A stretch of DNA of 64,000 nucleotides from Lunularia cruciata (Eukaryota; Streptophyta; Marchantiopsida; Lunulariales; Lunulariaceae), in NCBI GenBank assembly GCA_948567375.1, contig OX419761.1:41082243-41146242 (forward strand), read 5' to 3'. This document shows, piece by piece, positions 34,771 through 44,569 of the stretch (its first letter is position 1; the number at the start of each line of letters is the position of its first letter). Below the pieces are notes generated by a model that made no database searches, was not told where the DNA came from, and was given only the letters and a program-made list of their open reading frames with translations. Position numbers and translations under genes: made by a program.

Positions 34771-35168
34771 GGCAAACAATCTGGTGATAAAGATCAAGAT
34801 CAACCCAAAAATTTTGTTGATTCTTGTTGCTACAAAAATTGACCCTGGCCATGATGGTCTATGTAGTCACATGAAGACCTTACTACATAGATATACATCC
34901 CAATTGTTCCACCTTCCTTCCATACATGACATTTGACCTGTCCAACACTCATTGATCGCACGGAGGAATATGAAGTGGAACACATTCTCCAAAAATGCAT
35001 CTATGGTGCACACCATCTACGGTGGAATATCTTCTATATTGGAAAGAGTACCCACTATATGAGGCAACATGGGAGCAAACAACCAACTTGACCCATGCAT
35101 TAGTGTCAGTGCAATCTTTTGAGCAACAACTTTGCAACGAGGATGTTGCATCCTAAAAGGGAGAGGTT
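34771..35168 (+). other. A2 distal coding remnant and polypurine tract
   Basis: This contains a worn counterpart of the A1 chromodomain tail (EYEVEHILQK at about 34965-35000). It ends in the purine run aaaagggagagg at 35154-35165, next to the 3' LTR. Confidence 0.6.
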
Positions 35169-35409
35169 TGTAATAGCATTAGCTAGACATACTATCTAGA
35201 GATCAATTTGACTTGGTAACATCTAGAAGAATGTTGCATATGATGGACTAAGTAGATCAAATAGAGGTGTCACCAAAAGAGTACTTTCACTAATATGGCA
35301 GGAGCTAAAAACACCCTAAAATCTTTAGAGGTAATTTTGGATACCTAAATGGATGAATTAGACCTCAAAAATAAAAATATTCCCCCCTCCCTCTCAAGAT
35401 GGAGGAAAT
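35169..35409 (+). repeat. A2 3' LTR (partial)
   Basis: It begins TGTAATAGCATTAGC and follows the family A LTR up to GATGGAGGAAA. Homology then ends abruptly. This is also the right border of the retrotransposon cluster. Confidence 0.85.
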
Positions 35410-37640
35410 ATGAGAGCAATGTATCCTACAAGAGAATTTATTCCATGCATGTATAGGTCTGAAGTTTATCAATCTTAAAACAGTTTGTTAAAAAAGTAAA
35501 TGTAAAAAACTGTTAACGTATATTAGTTTCTCATATCGGATAAATTATAAATTTGTATAAAATAATTTTTAGCTCAAAATTCTAAACCTTTTCCAACTAT
35601 AAAACTCTTCGGGGCAAAAAATAAGATGAAGGCCATTTCATCGATCGAGATTAATTATCAAACACGGAATATCTATCTAGAATTTGGGTCAAATTCGAAT
35701 ATAAAGAGGACTGCGTACTTGATCATTCTCACAGAGATGTTTCAATGCTCAAAACATGATCCTTTAAAATTAAAATTATGATCCCACTTGCCAGAATGGG
35801 ATTTAATCTCCGAGACTGACACATTTCACCTATTTGTCAAAACATACATCTATGCCTGGACACCACCAATTTCCGTATGATGGCGTAAAGAAGTCAATGG
35901 TTATCTGAGAAAGCTGATCATGGTCTGACGTCAATACGAGCGCTTAAACTGAAGTCGAATTAGCAACTCGAGTAAGGTACAGTACGATTGGCACGAAGTC
36001 TGCATGGGATTACATTGTCGTTCTTCTGCGCCGCACTAGCAACCACGGAACCTTACATGCCGTTGATGTTTCTGGTTCTGTTGTCTTGTCTGAAGTGACT
36101 TGGTGTGGTTCAGCTTTTGGTGAGGGTTTGAGGCATCTGATTTTCTAAGCAGTGGGCTGCGGCCCCGTCTAAGATAGTGCAGGGCTGGTATATTTTTGTA
36201 AGCGAAACCCAAGGCTCACAGCACCAGTTTATATGTTTGGGGTTTACATATATTCGTTCTAACAGTCCGCCAATACCTGGATTCTCTTTGCATCAACAAA
36301 GGTGGTCTAGTTGTTAATGAGTGTTTTGTTTTTCTTATGTTTGTAAGCACTAAATCCCCAGCTGTGATCCGTCTAAAGTTGGGAGTGAATGTTGGGATAA
36401 TGCTTGTAAATAAATACAAAAATTTTTAAGAAAATAAAGTCAAACATGCGTATTTCTATATCAGTTACTCTGATATTTAATGAGATCCTTGAGAATACTG
36501 ATCTATTAGCCTCTCGTTATCCAACTTATGTCGTTATCTTGATGTTATTGCGTGCCAAAGACCTCTAAAGAGTTCAGGTCCACTACTCCACCAATCAATA
36601 ATACTGACCTTCTCTTCCTTTGTTTTCTCCATTTGACCTATTTTATCGACGGTCAAAATTATTATAGGGTAGTTTGTCTTGAACTTCATCATCTCATATG
36701 CTTTTCCTCCCTTAGTTAACCATCTCCTTATGTTGAAGATCATACCAATCGGCTCTTATTTGCCGCCATTCTCCTTCTCCTCCCTCCCGACTTTTCAGCG
36801 CTTTTATTATTCTACTACCTAGGGAGTGTGGGCAATCACCACCTCCCTCCCTTAATTACTTTTCCATCATGTGGAAGGCTGATAAGTTCTTCGAGACAAA
36901 ATCCTTCGTGTATATCCGTGACAAGGAATATCCAGCACAGTATTCACGTAAATCCTTGTGAAGGAACATCTTGAAAGTGCTTCGATACGAAAATCTTTCC
37001 CTGCGATCTTTGGAGTGCCAAAGCAAACATTGCATATTTGATAAGGTATGAAATCCTCTTTCTTTCATTCAGTGGACTTTGTTACAGACGAGAAAACGGA
37101 CAAGTTACCTTGTAAGAATCACCTCGCTCGCAAAGAAGCCTTATCAATATTCTTGTGCCAAACACATGTTTCTGCGAATTTTCTTTTCCAAATTAACTAA
37201 AAATAACTGAGTTCATTCATCTTTCAAACTTCGATTCCAGGAGTCTTAGTAAAAAATGGAATTATTCCATATGATCTCCATAGGATAGAGCACCCAACTT
37301 AGCCAACTCTGGGCTGCACCACTCTTTCCAGCTTTTTCCTCTCCCTCCATAGAAAAGCCATAGAGTATCAGAGCTACCAAAGTGAAAAGGGCCAAGCCGG
37401 GACTGGACCGAGCTTGTGACCATCGGTTCTCGGAACCGCCCAAGTTTGTTAGAGTCGGAGGTGGGCGTGCGGGTCTCAACACCTTTGGGTTTTCTACGGT
37501 TGAAAACAAACGATCTCCAGCGCTGTTTTATGCTCTCACGCCACGTGCTCTGGTGTTCCTCCTTGTCCCTACTCCAGATTAGGTTGCCCTATTTCACGCA
37601 GGTTACCCTCGCGGGTCGCCCGTTCCGGTACTCTCCCTGC
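35410..37640. other. Intergenic region upstream of SAMDC
   Basis: Sequence character changes here: less AT-rich, with no LTR homology. I recognise no gene. Short open stretches on both strands have no family resemblance. A possible tRNA-like (SINE) trace at about 35780-35865 on the minus strand is noted under findings. The distal promoter of SAMDC should lie at the right end. Confidence 0.5.
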
Positions 37641-37760
37641 CAGCCCAGTCGCCCCCGTCCCCCTTTCTTAAAAGCCTCACTCCTCTCCCCACAGTCAAGG
37701 AAAAGAGAAAGCTTCCCTCCCCTTCTCATGTCCGAGTCTTCTCCCTCTAGAAGACGAAGA
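37600..37760 (+). promoter_or_regulatory. Probable SAMDC core promoter/leader start (pyrimidine patches)
   Basis: This is a run of C/T-rich patches (CCCCCGTCCCCCTTTCTT, CTCCTCTCCCCAC, CTTCCCTCCCCTTCTC) unlike its surroundings. Such Y patches sit at plant transcription starts. No convincing TATA box was seen. The true start is inferred, not shown. Confidence 0.35.
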
Positions 37761-38307
37761 AGAAGAAATCTTAGTCATATTCATCCTGTGAAGCTATTGT
37801 GCATGCACTCAATCTTCTCTCCCTGTGATGAGTAATTACTCACGGATTTTCGCTACGCTTTGATCGTACTGCACGTTATTCCGGACCTCCCTCCTCCGTT
37901 CCTAGCACGGGGATTCTGAGAGTGAATGTTCGTTCTCCTTGTGAATGAAGCTCGACTTTCAGTTGCAATTGTTGGGTTGAATACTGATACTGTACTGTTC
38001 ATGCGAGAAGTCTCAGACATTTTCCAGTTTTGGAAGAAATTCGTTTGCATTGAGGTTCACGTTGTTTACTAGCTCATTGTCCCATCTCCTTCAAGAGCAA
38101 GAGGATTCTTCGAAGGGAATGCACGCCAGTTGCACCGAAATCAGAATTCGCAGGCTTCAGCAACCGAGTCTTTCATCCTATCCCATCACATAGAGAGAGA
38201 TTCTTCACGTGGTAATCTCAAGCTACAGCGTGGTATTTAGCTCAATCCGAGGTTGCCGAGCCATTCATGACTACGGGCACTCCTCTAACTCTACGTTAGA
38301 AGCTGAG

Positions 38308-38551
38308 GTGAGAGCACGCCGCTTAGCGAGCTTCTCACCGTAGAAATGTTCGCTTCTGATCACCGCTATGGATTCACGATGAGTGCGATCTCTGGTCATG
38401 ACGATGCACCCTAACTCAGATGCAGTTGATGCGAGTAGTATTGTAAAGCAAGCTTGCATGGCAGTTGGACTTTTCACCAGACTTGAGTAGTAGACTTGGT
38501 CGAAAGAAGTATGTGTAACTGATTGTTTTTCTGGTCAACTCATTTGCGCAG
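38308..38551 (+). other. Predicted SAMDC leader intron 1
   Basis: The donor GAG|GTGAGA at 38308 fits the consensus. The acceptor TTTGCGCAG ending at 38551 follows a T-rich stretch. Plant SAMDC genes are known to carry introns in the 5' leader. No transcript data are available here, so this is a prediction. Confidence 0.4.
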
Positions 38552-38574
38552 GGAAGAGGTTGATTGCTTGTTAC

Positions 38575-38664
38575 ATGGACGGTCAAGAAGTCGCGCAATT
38601 TCTCACGAATTCAAATGTCTCCAGCTGGCGAGCTTACAAACGTCCTTTACACTTCACCAGCTGA
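38575..38664 (+). CDS. uORF-a, 29 residues, overlapping the conserved-type uORF
   Basis: This is the first ATG after the predicted acceptor of leader intron 1, and opens a 29-codon frame ending TGA at 38662-38664. It overlaps the start of uORF-b in another frame. Its stop lies one base before an in-frame ATG of uORF-b (TGACATG, 38662-38668). In plant SAMDC leaders a tiny uORF ends at, and overlaps, the start of the conserved small uORF, which sets how often the second is translated. This frame is longer than the usual 2-4 codons, so equivalence is only inferred. The encoded peptide resembles nothing I know. Confidence 0.4.
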   Translation: MDGQEVAQFLTNSNVSSWRAYKRPLHFTS

Positions 38665-38980
38665 CATGACCGGCTCGGAGAAGTTTAGCATCGTTGCTTC
38701 ATCCAAAGTAAGAGTACGAAGCCGATCCTTTCTACTGTGTGTACATATACGTCTCTGACATTCAATCATCAGTTTTATATCGGTAGCAGGATTTTCAATT
38801 GAGCTTCATAATCTAAAGTGTGCTGAAGTTGAAAATGAAGAGAAAAGTCTGAGCTTGTGGTCAAAGGTCCTTATTATGCGATTTACAGCAATTTCCTTTC
38901 AATCATGAAAATGACCTCAATGGCTGACAATTTCTACCCTGTCCTTTGTTGTGCTGCAGTGTCTTCCGATGCTGGCTTAA
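38615..38980 (+). CDS. uORF-b: spliced upstream ORF resembling the conserved plant SAMDC uORF
   Basis: The frame starts at ATG 38615, runs 31 codons to 38707, and continues after a predicted intron (38708-38959) with six codons and TAA at 38978-38980, giving 37 residues. The intron falls exactly between codons. The spliced end reads EKFSIVASSKCLPMLA. From memory, the conserved seed-plant uORF ends KKFRSAAYSNCARKPS, which shares KF, a following A, an S and a C at the same spacing. An LYTSP stretch parallels its FYEAP. In plants this peptide stalls ribosomes when spermidine/spermine are high and so lowers SAMDC translation. A second in-frame ATG at 38666 would give 20 residues. No other ATG lies between its stop and the main start. 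The homology is weak and judged by eye. Confidence 0.55.
38708..38959 (+). other. Predicted SAMDC leader intron 2, inside uORF-b
   Basis: The donor is AAA|GTAAGA at 38708. The acceptor is a long pyrimidine tract ending GTGCTGCAG at 38959. It is 252 bases, phase 0. Splicing extends uORF-b into a short conserved-looking end; without splicing the frame ends at TGA 38756-38758 with an unrelated tail. Confidence 0.6.
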
Positions 38981-39128
38981 AATTTGTATCATATCCTCCA
39001 TTCTGATCTTCGGAGAACTCGCACGAGAAGAATCGGCAAGATAAGTGCACATATTTTGCACAAACAGCTGCTGTGCGTGACAAATAGTGCACTATCTTCC
39101 TTCTCATCTCGTCATCCCGATCATCAAA

Positions 39129-40820
39129 ATGGCCGCAGCCGAGCTACCCGCACCTGGTTTTGAGGGGTTCGAGAAAAGACTAGAGATTGAGTTCTCCCCG
39201 ACACACAGCTGTGGTGACAAAGCCTTCGACAGGGGGCTAACCCTTCGAAACCTGTCTCGATCTCAGCTGGATGAATTGCTGAAACACGCAGAATGTACCA
39301 TTGTATCTCAGCTCCACAATGAACGGTGCGATTCCTACGTTCTCTCCGAATCCAGTCTTTTCGTCTATCCTCTGAAGATAGTCATCAAAACCTGCGGCAC
39401 GACACAGCTCCTCAAAGCCATCCCTCGCCTGCTCGAGTTAACCTCTGAATTGCACTTGAAAGTCATCAAATGTAAATACACTCGAGGCACTTTCATGTTC
39501 CCTGAAGTTCAGCCTTCCCCTCACAGTAGTTTCGAGGAAGAAGTGGACTATCTGGAACGTTATTTCGGTTACCTGGGTGGAGAAGCTTACGTGATGGGAG
39601 ATTTGACAAGGTTCCCAAATTGGCATCTGTTCGTGGCTTCAGAAAATCAAACAGCTGCGGCTGACCCGACATTCACTCTGGAAATGTGCATGACCGACCT
39701 TGATCAGATCAAGGCTCATCAATTCTACAATGCGAGCGGGTCTTTGTCCGGGCTGCAGATGACTACCATCTCAGGCATTGACACACTACTCCCCAAAGCA
39801 GAAATTTGTGACTTTGCCTTCAAACCTTGTGGGTACTCGATGAACGCATTAGATGGAGGAGCACATTCAACGATTCATGTGACTCCGGAAGATGGTATGA
39901 GCTATGCGAGCTTCGAGTCCATGGGGTACGGCCCCAGAGAGATGAATTTACAAGAACTGGTGAATGGAGTGGCGTCCGTTTTCAAACCAGGGAAGCTTGC
40001 AATGAGCGTGCATATGAACAGCACGAATGTTGGAGGTGAAGATCCTGGATCATGGGGTGCACCCGTAGCACCAGCTGGTTACATTTGTGTAGGGACTACC
40101 CGGCAGGAGTTACTCCACCAGGGAGCGGTGGTCTTCCACATGTTTGAATTAGCCCCTGACACATCAGTGCGAAGAATTCCATCCGCCTTTGTCTTGCCTC
40201 TAATTCAAAAGAATTCGGATGAATGTTCCAAATCGAAGCAATGCGGGGATGTGTTTTGTGCATGCAACGTGCAACTGGTCAAGGAGATTACATATCGTTT
40301 CAATGGAAGAGAGATCATGAAAGTATTTGCTGCCACCAATTCAATGTCCACGTTCAACTCGGAGGCTGCAGTGGATCCATATCTTCATCTACGAGCTGTT
40401 TCTTCCGCTGGCCCGGAGACGGAAGCAATGGGGGAATCCGAAGTATGCCAGTACCTCCTGATTGCTGCCAGAAGCTGTGGTTTGAAAGTGATTGGAGCTG
40501 CGTTGCAGTTGCACGTCGGGGGTGGTGCTGCTTTCGATGTGGCTTGTTTTGCTGAAATCATCGAGTCCGCGGCGAATTTCTTCTGCACTGCCGCGACTGC
40601 GGGGGTTTCTTCTGCTCTGAGTCTCACGGACATGGAGCTGCAGGTTCTGAATTCTAAATACAGGGGTGATGGGCGAGCGAGCTCGAGACTAATTCCAGCC
40701 GTGACATCGACCATGAACCAGGTCATCTTCTTAGAAGATGCTTGCGCCCTTGCCACCCGGAGTGGAATCTGCACCACCCACTGGGCATCGAAGTCGAACG
40801 ACGGAATCTACAGTCAATGA
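39129..40820 (+). CDS. SAMDC: S-adenosylmethionine decarboxylase proenzyme with ODC-like C-terminal extension
   Basis: It makes decarboxylated AdoMet, the aminopropyl donor for spermidine and spermine, in the cytosol. The single exon encodes 563 residues. I chose ATG 39129 (context AAAATGGCC); the open frame before it has no ATG. AdoMetDC residues are all present: F11/E12/E15, the LSE|SS self-cleavage site (E74|S75, Ser75 becoming the pyruvoyl group), C89, F231, S237 in CGYSMN, H250 and E254. TRGTF at 118-122 is the usual plant motif region. Plant enzymes normally end near residue 350-365; here about 218 residues follow. Residues 374-405, 412-500 and 530-551 resemble pieces of ornithine decarboxylase: GLKVIGAALQLHVGGG and FAEIIESAANFF against DVVGVSFHVGSG and FVQAISDARCVF. 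The PLP-lysine position (AVKCN) reads AATNS (T403) and the GGG loop is lost, so ODC activity is not expected. Identity of the head is certain; the tail is inference. Confidence 0.97.
   Translation: MAAAELPAPGFEGFEKRLEIEFSPTHSCGDKAFDRGLTLRNLSRSQLDELLKHAECTIVSQLHNERCDSYVLSESSLFVYPLKIVIKTCGTTQLLKAIPRLLELTSELHLKVIKCKYTRGTFMFPEVQPSPHSSFEEEVDYLERYFGYLGGEAYVMGDLTRFPNWHLFVASENQTAAADPTFTLEMCMTDLDQIKAHQFYNASGSLSGLQMTTISGIDTLLPKAEICDFAFKPCGYSMNALDGGAHSTIHVTPEDGMSYASFESMGYGPREMNLQELVNGVASVFKPGKLAMSVHMNSTNVGGEDPGSWGAPVAPAGYICVGTTRQELLHQGAVVFHMFELAPDTSVRRIPSAFVLPLIQKNSDECSKSKQCGDVFCACNVQLVKEITYRFNGREIMKVFAATNSMSTFNSEAAVDPYLHLRAVSSAGPETEAMGESEVCQYLLIAARSCGLKVIGAALQLHVGGGAAFDVACFAEIIESAANFFCTAATAGVSSALSLTDMELQVLNSKYRGDGRASSRLIPAVTSTMNQVIFLEDACALATRSGICTTHWASKSNDGIYSQ
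40248..40785 (+). other. ODC-like, probably inactive, domain within the SAMDC polypeptide
   Basis: This is SAMDC residues 374-552. By eye, DVFCACNVQLVKEI with KVFAATNS parallels the ODC N-terminal strand and Lys69 strand (FYVCDLGDI, FYAVKCN). PYLHLRAVSS to LSLTDMEL parallels the mid barrel from LVLRIATDD to LLDIGGG, with His462 matching ODC His197. IFLEDACALAT parallels the C-terminal LFENMGAYT motif. Segments between these are much shorter than in true ODC. A regulatory or dimer-building role like that of antizyme inhibitor or of dead paralogues elsewhere in polyamine metabolism is possible but unproven. Confidence 0.55.
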
Positions 40821-43800
40821 CTTTTCGTCGCCAATTTGCTCTACACTTAGCAATCAGATGAGGTTGAAGTATACGGTGGGGCAAATCGTCGCAAAAACAG
40901 AATCAGATAGATAGGTAGTGGACATTTTGCTCCGAGAGAATTTTCACCTATTGCTCTTTCATGTCCGCATTCACTACCTAGCTCGCGGTCAGCAACTTTT
41001 TGAAGAATGTGTGAACTTAATATGTCAATTTTGCCTTGGGTCGGTCACATGAGTGGAGTACATAAAAGGAAGGATAACACAGTCCTTAAAAAACAAGCAG
41101 CAGGCAGGCAGGGATCTATCCCATGTATCATATCTAGGGTTAAATTTGCTGCTCTCCTTAACAGCGTCTCTCCGCGCATAAATTGTACACAAACATCGGA
41201 CTAAATGCGATCATTACGTTTTTATATTCTTCGGATACAGCGATCAAGTGGTCAATTATCTCATTTTGGTTCTTCTCATGCGCAGCAGCTCAGAAACGAA
41301 CCTCGGCTTTGTATAAGCCTTACGCTCTAGAATTGTCCCAAAGACTTTTTGTTCCACTTCCAAATTTTTGTTGTTTTTACGCTGCCGGCAGTGCCGTAAC
41401 ATGCAAGGAAACGATGGGGTGGATGAAGGATGCTTCATTCGTTTAGATGGCGGGTCATTAAATTGTGTTTGACGGACGCTGTGGCTGAAATAAGGACAGA
41501 AAAGTAATCCATTATGCATGCATTGAATTAATTCCATTCATTCATTCATTAACGATACGGTAGCCAAACATACCAGCGACGTAAGAACTAGGGTCAGCAT
41601 TGCAGATTAATGCAAGCTAGCTCCTCAGGGTGGCTGATCCTCCATCGTGACCTGTCCCTTCCGGGTACACCAAGAGTAGTACGGCACTGGGTGGTTGTGC
41701 TAGGAGAATGTATGGAGTCATTGTTTGGCTTGGCCCATTGCAGTCTGATGCGATTGGAAAGATATATAGTAAGGCCACACCAGGCAGTGAGAAAGAAAAG
41801 GAATGGCGAAGCCACAATATATGGAGATATCATGCGCAAATCCTCTTATTAAGATGAAATATCCCTTTTGTCTCGGGAGTTACCAGGGACGGAATGACCT
41901 GCAAGGCTGCGCGTGGTATATCCTTGCCATTAGCGTCGGCCTTGTGAATATCGATGCAGTACTAACTCGCTCACTCACTCACTGATTGTGTGTCAGTGGC
42001 CTTTCACCCACTAGAGCTGCTGTTGCTGTCCAGAGTGGCTAGCTAGCTAAGCGCTGATTACCGATGCGGACAGAAGGGAGAGAGGAAGGAGCCAACACTA
42101 TCCACTTATAGATAGTAGCTTCCGTAACGGTTGTGGCTACTTCGTCGATTACATTGGCTGATCATGATCAGTAACTCAAAAAATTCTTCACTGATCTGTA
42201 TTGTTTGTTTCCAAACATACTACTTTATTGCTATAACTGTATCATTGAAATTCCTTCCTCTGGACTTCAATACCCGAGGTACTAGTGCTACTATACTGGA
42301 GGTTTCTGTTGTTCTTTGACCAAACAAACAAGCGCGCTGGGTCCCCCCAACATGCTGTGTCTGGATCATCTTCTTCGAATCTATCCTTTGGTTTGATACG
42401 AAGGAGGTTCAAGAATCTTTTTTAATCTGTAGGCGGTGGCTCATTGCCGTGAAAATCGATCTGGCATGGATGATTGATTCAAAGCGAGGTGGGGGTAATG
42501 GGCTGGAAGCCTGCTGCCTTCGAAATCTGTGGTGTTTGTCATGAATGGAAGATGCTCGGCAACCACAGATTAATATGTTGATCACGAAGCAAAAGCTACG
42601 GTCCATGCTACTGTAGATAGAGAGAGATAAATAGATGGAAGAAGAAGGAAGGCTCATGCTGTAACCAAACAAAGACCCGGCTATATATATCAAGGCAAGG
42701 CCAGATGAGAGTTTGAGCCTTGTGGTTAACCCCTTCCTGAATGGAAAGAGCATCTTCTGTGAGGCATACATGCAACTTTACAGCTGAAAGGGTATGCTCA
42801 ATGATGACAATTTAAACTTATGCTTCATGGTTCTGCTAGCTAGCTCCAACTAAAGCTGAAGCAATCTAGCTAGGGTGACGGAGAGTAGATCGAATCCGCA
42901 ACAAAGAGTCAGAAATTTTCGTTCGAGTTGACACGCTTATCCCAAAACTTTTTGCAGGATGCACGGACCAAGTTGGATATACATCGCAGTAGCTAGTAGA
43001 AACTTCCTGCTTGCAGACAGCAGGCAGCCAGAAGCAGTGGATGATGACTCGTAGATCGTCAGTGTTAACATATCATTTCCACTACCTAGAGAGATGCAAG
43101 CAGCACCAGTCGTACTGCAGCTGCTTTCCTTAACCAACCTCGCGAGTGAAGGAGCATATTTGTTCAGATGCTTCTTCCTTGGACAACGCAGTTACCAAGA
43201 GCACGCACGCGCAGCCTCTACTACTGTACTCCTAATACTAATCTGTGAGAGGAAGTCTGCGAGGGTTGAGAGATGTACGAGTAGACTAGATGAACAGATC
43301 TACCCGACTATGTGTGACCGGGTATTGTCTTAGAGGAAAGGGAAGATGCTCTGCCCCCGCCGAGAAAGATGTTGAAACTGTACCAGCCTAATGAGAACGA
43401 AAGATATCTGATTGCCTCTTTTTATGGGAAAGGCAACAACATCACATCTCGTTTCGAGTAGCTAGCAGATTCACATACAAATGGACGTGGTTGAGGACAA
43501 AGTTGCCTTTTTCTTTTCTCTCCAACGAAAACTGCAAAGGTTTTTGGGTCTGTGACTACGCTGCTGCTGCTGCATGCAAAAACTCAGGTCACCGATAAAA
43601 TTCTGTCTCCGATAAAATCGTGTGATCCCTCTATTCTCCGAATCCCGTCAATGGTGATGATTCGGAATAGAATCTTGTCTCTACTCGTCAAAAGCAGATT
43701 CTGAATCCGGTCAATAGTCAAGAACGTGCCTGCTCAAAGGCAAACTGTTTGTAGCGAATTTTACTCAGCTCCAACCCAGCTGTTCGCCCAGAGTAGAAAA

Positions 43801-44488
43801 AGCTTCCACTGTTCCCATCTTTATCTCTCGTACACAAGTGACATCCGGTAGTTTGCCCAGTTGTAAAGCATGTACAGTAAGAGAATAAGACTCTTGTTTG
43901 AGGATTTCTATGTACATCCTAGGAATACCTCTCACGTTATACTCTTCTTTGGATGACGATCCACAGACTGAAAATCGAGGACGACTTCCTTTTTGAGTTC
44001 CTACTTGTCCGTGTTCTTTCCTACTTGTCCGTGATTGAATCGTCAACATGTTCCTAATGAGGTTTTGGGGACGCTATGTCTCAACATCCGTCCCACAGGG
44101 GTTCGCCACCTGAATGCATTGACTTTTCAGCTAGCATGCATCACATATACATGCAGATACGGTTTGTAAGTAAATTTATGCACGGATTAATGATGTCAAA
44201 CGGCCCTCACTCATCATCACCTTAGTATCAGAACGAGAGAGAGGAACTGTTTCGGAGGGTGAGTAAGTGGCAGAACCTCCCACCTGCTAAAGCGACTAGA
44301 CTGATCATTCTCCTTCCTTCCAAATGGATATCCATTCTTCTCTCTCTCAACTGCTAGCTCAGACTCCAGTCCAAATTTCTTCTGGAAATGTTTGTTGTTA
44401 GAGGATGATGATAGTTTTCGAGGTCCAGCCTAACTTCCCAATCAAAATCAATTGTGGATCAGATCGATCATAGACCGGGGAGGCGTGC

Positions 44489-44490
<2 letters not shown>
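40821..44490. other. Intergenic region downstream of SAMDC
   Basis: It begins with the SAMDC 3' untranslated region; I could not fix a polyadenylation site. No reading frame here has support. It holds short simple repeats (ATTC units near 41537, a 17-base tandem TCCTACTTGTCCGTG at about 43999-44035) and an isolated TATA-like stretch (ggctatatatatcaagg near 42678) with no gene attached. Confidence 0.5.

Positions 44491-44568
<78 letters not shown>
44491..44568 (+). repeat. (AG)39 microsatellite
   Basis: Seventy-eight bases of uninterrupted AG. On the minus strand it reads as an LS repeat in a reading frame, which is an artefact. Confidence 0.98.

Positions 44569-44569
<1 letters not shown>

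Larger units (their letters stand above)
30022..35409 (+). mobile_element. A2: family A chromovirus-like element
   Basis: A plus-strand element with a partial 5' LTR (30022-30465), primer-binding site, gag (about 30600-32900, interrupted by S3), protease region (about 32960-33480), reverse transcriptase (33568-34180), RNase H (34220-34770), polypurine tract and partial 3' LTR (35169-35409). It aligns with A1 throughout these parts. It is broken, with many breaks, and more worn than A1. Confidence 0.85.

Noticed and set aside
36534-36743. 69-codon minus-strand frame upstream of SAMDC
   Set aside because: No domain recognised and no start or splice context; treated as chance.
37360-37385. Primer-binding-site-like sequence (TATCAGAGCTACC)
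   Set aside because: It resembles the initiator-tRNA complement, but no LTR end or gypsy/copia part lies beside it.
39087-39128. Upstream extension of SAMDC by 14 codons
   Set aside because: The frame is open from GTG 39087 but contains no ATG before 39129, which has a good start context and matches the family N-terminus.
40223-40777. Open frames overlapping SAMDC on both strands
   Set aside because: They are shadows of the 563-residue SAMDC frame, which has clear family homology in its own frame.
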